64,000 bases of DNA from Paragonimus westermani. Its lineage: Eukaryota > Platyhelminthes > Trematoda > Plagiorchiida > Troglotrematidae. A program made the position numbers and the translations under genes. Location of the stretch: positions 1-64,000 of the forward strand of contig QNGE01003551.1 of the NCBI GenBank assembly GCA_008508345.1, read 5' to 3'. Positions 59,861 through 64,000 of the stretch are shown here, one piece after another (positions within the stretch are counted from its first letter, which is position 1; every line of letters starts with the position of its first letter). The notes beneath the pieces were generated by a model, which was not told the origin of the DNA, made no database searches, and worked only from the letters and a program-made list of their open reading frames with translations.

Positions 59861-59963
59861 GTGAGTGAACGTATTTCATGACACACGTAAGGTCTCCCAA
59901 TAAGGGAATATGATGAAAGTTTCGTATTAAAACTGACCGAATATAGAAGAGTACGCTATCCAG

Positions 59964-60025
59964 CAAATTGGAAAGCATGCTGAATTTGACGAAGGGGATT
60001 ACAGCTGCTTATTGCAATTCGAGTC
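59964..60025 (+). CDS. Exon 3 of the predicted Ig-like protein
   Basis: A 62-nt exon, acceptor ACGCTATCCAG, donor GTGAAC, phase 0 to 2. Encodes QIGKHAEFDEGDYSCLLQFE. The D-E-G-D-Y-S-C stretch is the hallmark of the Ig F strand (D-x-G-x-Y-x-C), and together with RFSLPN of exon 2 it has normal E-F spacing. The distance between the two Ig cysteines would be about 84 residues, in the V-set range. Intron 2 is 103 nt. Confidence 0.4.
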
Positions 60026-60255
60026 GTGAACGTTGCACTAGATTCTCCACACCAGATAGAAGTCCCGACGTACAGTCATTATAGCATTCAGTAGTGTAAT
60101 CCATGTGTATCGCGGTCCAGGTTGTTTGCATTTAATTCACAGTCAATCTTGTTTCAACAGTTGTAGGTCTATCGACATTAAGGAAAGTACTCATTGTTAC
60201 AGTTAATGCGTGTGCAGTAACGTTTTGTACTTTCATTGTTAACCGAATTTGAAAG

Positions 60256-60439
60256 CTTCGCTCATCAACGGATGGCACGTAACTCATTAAGACCTGTCTT
60301 AATCAATATAGCCGTTCATTTGTTTCCAACCAAAAACAGTTCAGCTAACGATCGTTACCAGTATATACACACCGTCAGTATTTTTCATCTGATTGGCTAC
60401 CCCCTTTACCAAATTGCCGCAGTCAGGATTTGCTCATGA
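60256..60439 (+). CDS. Possible exon 4 of the predicted Ig-like protein
   Basis: Acceptor ATTTGAAAG, weaker than the others, but phase 2 fits exon 3. The frame reads FAHQRMARNSLRPVLINIAV and then HLFPTKNSS, compatible with an Ig G strand (alternating hydrophobics ending in Pro) and a potential N-glycosylation site N-S-S. It continues through IFHLIGYPLYQIAAV to TGA at 60437. The total predicted precursor is about 205 residues. The mildly hydrophobic C-terminus is too short to call a membrane anchor. An ATTAAA polyadenylation-like word occurs near 60503. Confidence 0.25.
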
Positions 60440-63400
60440 CTTTGAAGTTGTCCACAGTGTCAACAGATCAATACCTAGTGTGTACAGTAGGGTAAGATCA
60501 CATTAAAGAAATTGCAAGGCCAGAAAAAGATTTAATTCCAACGTGCCCTGTGTCAACAAAAAAATATAGTTGTTTTCCCAAATGATTGCCTACTTTACGT
60601 GTGATATTAAGAATCTAAGACGGTTCGTGTAGTGAGGGGCAACCTCGTAGAGGTTCATAAATTCATTCTAACTTACGTAAAGATTTTCGTCGGGAAATCT
60701 CCCCCAGCTAGTCCTTCTCAATTTTCTCGTAAACAAGAGACTGTTTTTCCTAAAAGCGGTCAGATAATTGGAGTTTTAAAATAAGGTAGATGAGAACAAT
60801 CGGGATTTTGAACACCAGTGTCCAAATAACTAGTGGAACTATAGGTCCGAATAGGGAAAAAATGGATGTCCGCGCAACGTTGACGATGCCTGGAAAAGCT
60901 GCACATTATACGTCCAACAAAATTATTACGAAGCTAACCCAACTACACTGTATACTGGTGGGTTAAAAAAAGTAACCGGATGAAGTTAGCACACCGCAAC
61001 AGCTCAAATAATCAGTCAAGATGGCAAGTCTGATATTATTGTTTATAAAAAGCTGGATACCAAAACCTGGAGCTCAGTTAATACTTTATCGAAATCGGTC
61101 AATTTCAGTTAATCTAATCTTGTGATTTCGACTTATTCTGACCGCAAAATTGAAGATCACTTCAGGTTGATCGATATTCATTTCAGCTAAGTGAGATGGG
61201 TGGGATACGCAATGGATTCCGGGGGGTAACACCGTAAGTTGCAGCCCAAATTTGGAGACTGAAGATTGTACAAGCATGTGGTCGTCAAAATTTCGGTCGC
61301 TGGCCCTTTTTTACCACTGTTCTAACCAAATTTAACAACTACTACTGAGATAAGTTTGATGATTTCGCAGTCATATAGAATTCTCAACCAGTCCCTTGCT
61401 AGAATAAGTAGTCGTAGTCAACTGCTTCAGTTCGACGTATACACGGTGATGATGACAGAAAAACGTTCACATGGTTAACTGTACTGTTCCTGGTTACCTT
61501 GATTGCTTCCAACTCGATCCGTCTATCTTAACAATGCCCGGACCAATTGTGATTTGACAGATTACATCACAGCTACTGAAAAAGTTACTCCATTCCAAAT
61601 GGAAATTCTTCTTTTTGCTACGTTCCCATTCAGCTACATTGGTCACAAGGCATGGGATGGAATCGAGTGAACTCTGTTGGTTACACGAAATCGAATCTCT
61701 TATTGGATTATGGGACTCAGGTTGACTTTTTTAATCAACTTATTTTACTCAGGTACCCATTACTAGAAATCATTTGTTGTATCTATTTACCATTCCGACT
61801 GTTCACTTGGTGTACATGCCGGTAATGATTAAGTGCAGTATCTCACTCCTCTCTCTGTTTCTCAGGTAACTAAACGATAATTAATTTGCCCGTTGATTGA
61901 AAGTAAATAATTAGAGAGCAAATGTAATTGGTGCCGTTAAACAGTACGACTAACTTGCAAATGAGTGATTACACAATTCCAACATCTGCGGTTCCTACAT
62001 TATAATACATGATTGAAGTTCACCGCGGACATACATCTCGTAACTGGTCGTGTTCCCTGCGAATTTCGACCATTTAACATACACTGCAAATATCATCTTG
62101 CATTATAATTGACACAAACCTTCGAAATTTCCATTTAAGAGCAACACAGCCCGTGAACCATGACATATGAAAAGTTTTTGACTCATATGTGTTATCGGTG
62201 GAATCCTCCATCAACCCGTAAGTGGGCCAACATACTGTGTTAAGAAATCTCCCATCTATACCTTTTTTACATACCTGTTTCCATTTCAGGCACAAGATTT
62301 TCTATCATATACTAAAGCAAATCACTTTGGTGCACTAGAATTTCCACCTGAGAATCTTGGACGTGACGGCAAGAGCGTGAGTAGTCCAACTAACAGCAAG
62401 AGAATATATAGGAAACATTTAAAAGATACTTGCAGGCTGCGACAACCGTAGCCCAATACCCGTACCATTTAAATGTTTCTATGTGCACCCACAGTTTATC
62501 TGGTTTTATCCTGCCTGTTGTTTGACTTATACTGCTTACTTGTGATTGGTATACTCTAGGTTGTTGACCAAACTCAAACACATCAGACGAATTGCAAATG
62601 GGGCCTGACAACAAAATACCAACAGTCGGCTATGCATGAAACGTCCATCGCATCACATAAATTTTCCCGACAATCTTCAAAATAATTGCTATCATTCGAT
62701 AACATATGACCTAGTTTGTGGAAATATCGAGATGTGATTTGTCACGTTTGGCCGCAAAACACGTGCTACCAGTGTTGTACACTGTGTTCCAGAAGTCACG
62801 CTCAAACAACATTCACATGAAACACGTATTAAAAGGCTCATGAAACAGTCCTGTGTACAGAGCAACCCACACACAGAAAACCGTTCACCAACGCCGTTCG
62901 TCTGTAACACGAGCAGGCCGCTGATGCATGTACGGTACCAGATCGGAGTGAAGCTTATTGTGTCCGAGGGTGACGAATCAGGCAAGGCGTGGGCACAAAC
63001 TGGTTAGTCGGAACATGACAACTGGTCCCCATGAGCTCAAATAGCGAAGAAAGCAACGTCCATGGTGAGTACCCAACCAGGTGACCGGCTTAGGTTGACC
63101 ATGTCAAGTCTGAAGACGAATCAGTACGTCAATTTCAATGTGCCCAAACATAAAACAGCGAAGTGAGTACAGATAGGTTGTCTATTAGTAGGAAAATCCT
63201 GCTCTACGTTGATGATACCGCAGGACTCATCAGCTGTATTCACGGATGGTGGATGGGTGGCGTCATCAGTTGTTAATGAACTAACCGGTGGGTTTATCAA
63301 AACGCGTCCCGTCGATGACCAAACATGCAGTAGTCGTCCACAGCTAGCCACCTGGAATTAGGCTGTTTCGTGTTCAATCAACAGACTTAATGAATCACAC

Positions 63401-64000
63401 TCCTTCTGGTACAGGTATCAGTCGTCTGTCGTGAGCTATCTGACTGTGTTATCACTTTGCCGACTTCTGGGCCATGCTGTGATGTATGCAAACTCACCAG
63501 TATAGACCAGTGTGCTCATGAAGTTTGAAGACCCTGACTGTTCCACTGAGCAAACTGAGCAGATCTCGTCTATTTGGCTGTGGTCCTCGTGTCATTCAAA
63601 TCACTAATTAGAAACTCTATCCGAGATGGCGAAGTGCCGGAGTCATTGGTGCACCTACATCCATACCACTTCTAGTTCTTCCAACTAATCTTCTTTTATT
63701 AATGTTCAACGTAGTAACGTTCTCCTTTTGGATATTTCACGTCAGTGTCCAGGTGAGCGGCGGCTCGAGCCACAGTACCTCCTTGTCAGGACCCTGACTG
63801 TTATGATTATGATGACGACAACCCAATTACTTCATGGCCTGGTTACACGTCTATTGCAAATTTCGAAACGAAATCTACATTCCAGCTGCAATCGATAGCC
63901 AGCAGGCGATGGACTTCTCAGTTCATTAGACACTTTATCCGGTAACCAACCATTTTGTCTGGGGTTTCTACTGTAATTATTTAGCCAGTTAATTGCAGTT
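60440..64000. other. No firm gene; one exon-like segment
   Basis: At 61634-61720 (or to 61752) a segment with a strong acceptor (TTTTTGCTACGTTCCCATTCAG) is open in one frame (HWSQGMGWNRVNSVGYTKS) up to ACTCAG|GT donors. It is isolated and unassigned. Minus-strand frames at 62692-62985 and 63121-63351 have no motif. The rest shows nothing recognisable. Confidence 0.35.

Noticed and set aside
1..64000. CRISPR arrays, operons, riboswitches, bacterial terminators
   Set aside because: Nothing of the kind is present; the window is eukaryotic nuclear DNA.

Overview
The window looks like non-coding and repeat-rich DNA from an invertebrate nuclear genome, most probably a parasitic flatworm such as a trematode. 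The grounds are the mix of decayed retroelements: RTE-like and CR1-like LINEs, Ty3/Gypsy elements, Penelope-like elements with a GIY-YIG nuclease, and tRNA-derived SINEs. Long stretches hold no recognisable gene, and one candidate gene has a 45-nt intron near its 5' end, a size known from schistosome and fluke genes. Species and even class are inference. No bacterial features (operons, ribosome binding sites, CRISPR) are present.

Layout. 1-7 kb: a rearranged repeat at the left edge, mosaic pieces of an RTE-like LINE (about 2.7-3.7 kb, minus) and a truncated Penelope-like element with inverted flanking repeats (4.45-5.54 kb, minus). 7.2-7.9 kb: a CR1-like reverse transcriptase tail (plus). 11.5-15.2 kb: the best-preserved LINE (minus), nuclease through reverse transcriptase to C-terminus, all frames broken, abutting the 3' end of a second LINE family. 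17.0-17.35 kb: two plus-strand exons resembling the snRNA-activating complex subunit SNAPC3. 18.3-20.6 kb: decayed Ty3/Gypsy (minus). 23.0-23.5 kb: two phase-compatible exons of an unrecognised protein. 23.7-24.8 kb: another copy of the first LINE. 26.2-28.0 kb: a second Gypsy (minus). 28.06-28.86 kb: a copy of the second LINE family. 32.02-32.57 kb: a sequencing gap whose right edge is a perfect 93-bp inverted-repeat arm. 33.7-35.0 kb: a third Gypsy (plus, RNase H and integrase). 35.8-36.4 and 41.0 kb: SINE copies; 37.3-37.6 kb: a second Penelope-like nuclease fragment. 42.9-44.3 kb: two copies of a second SINE family. 49.5 kb: a GAT microsatellite. 51.4-51.7 kb: a GC-rich patch. 54-60.4 kb: candidate immunoglobulin-like genes.

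The most interesting host signal is at 55.5-60.4 kb. Four plus-strand exons with canonical splice sites join in frame to give a predicted secreted protein of about 205 residues: a signal peptide followed by one immunoglobulin fold (L-x-C then I-K-W, and D-E-G-D-Y-S-C). A possible related exon lies just upstream at 54.06 kb. All exon models are read by eye, without alignment or expression data, and should be treated as hypotheses.
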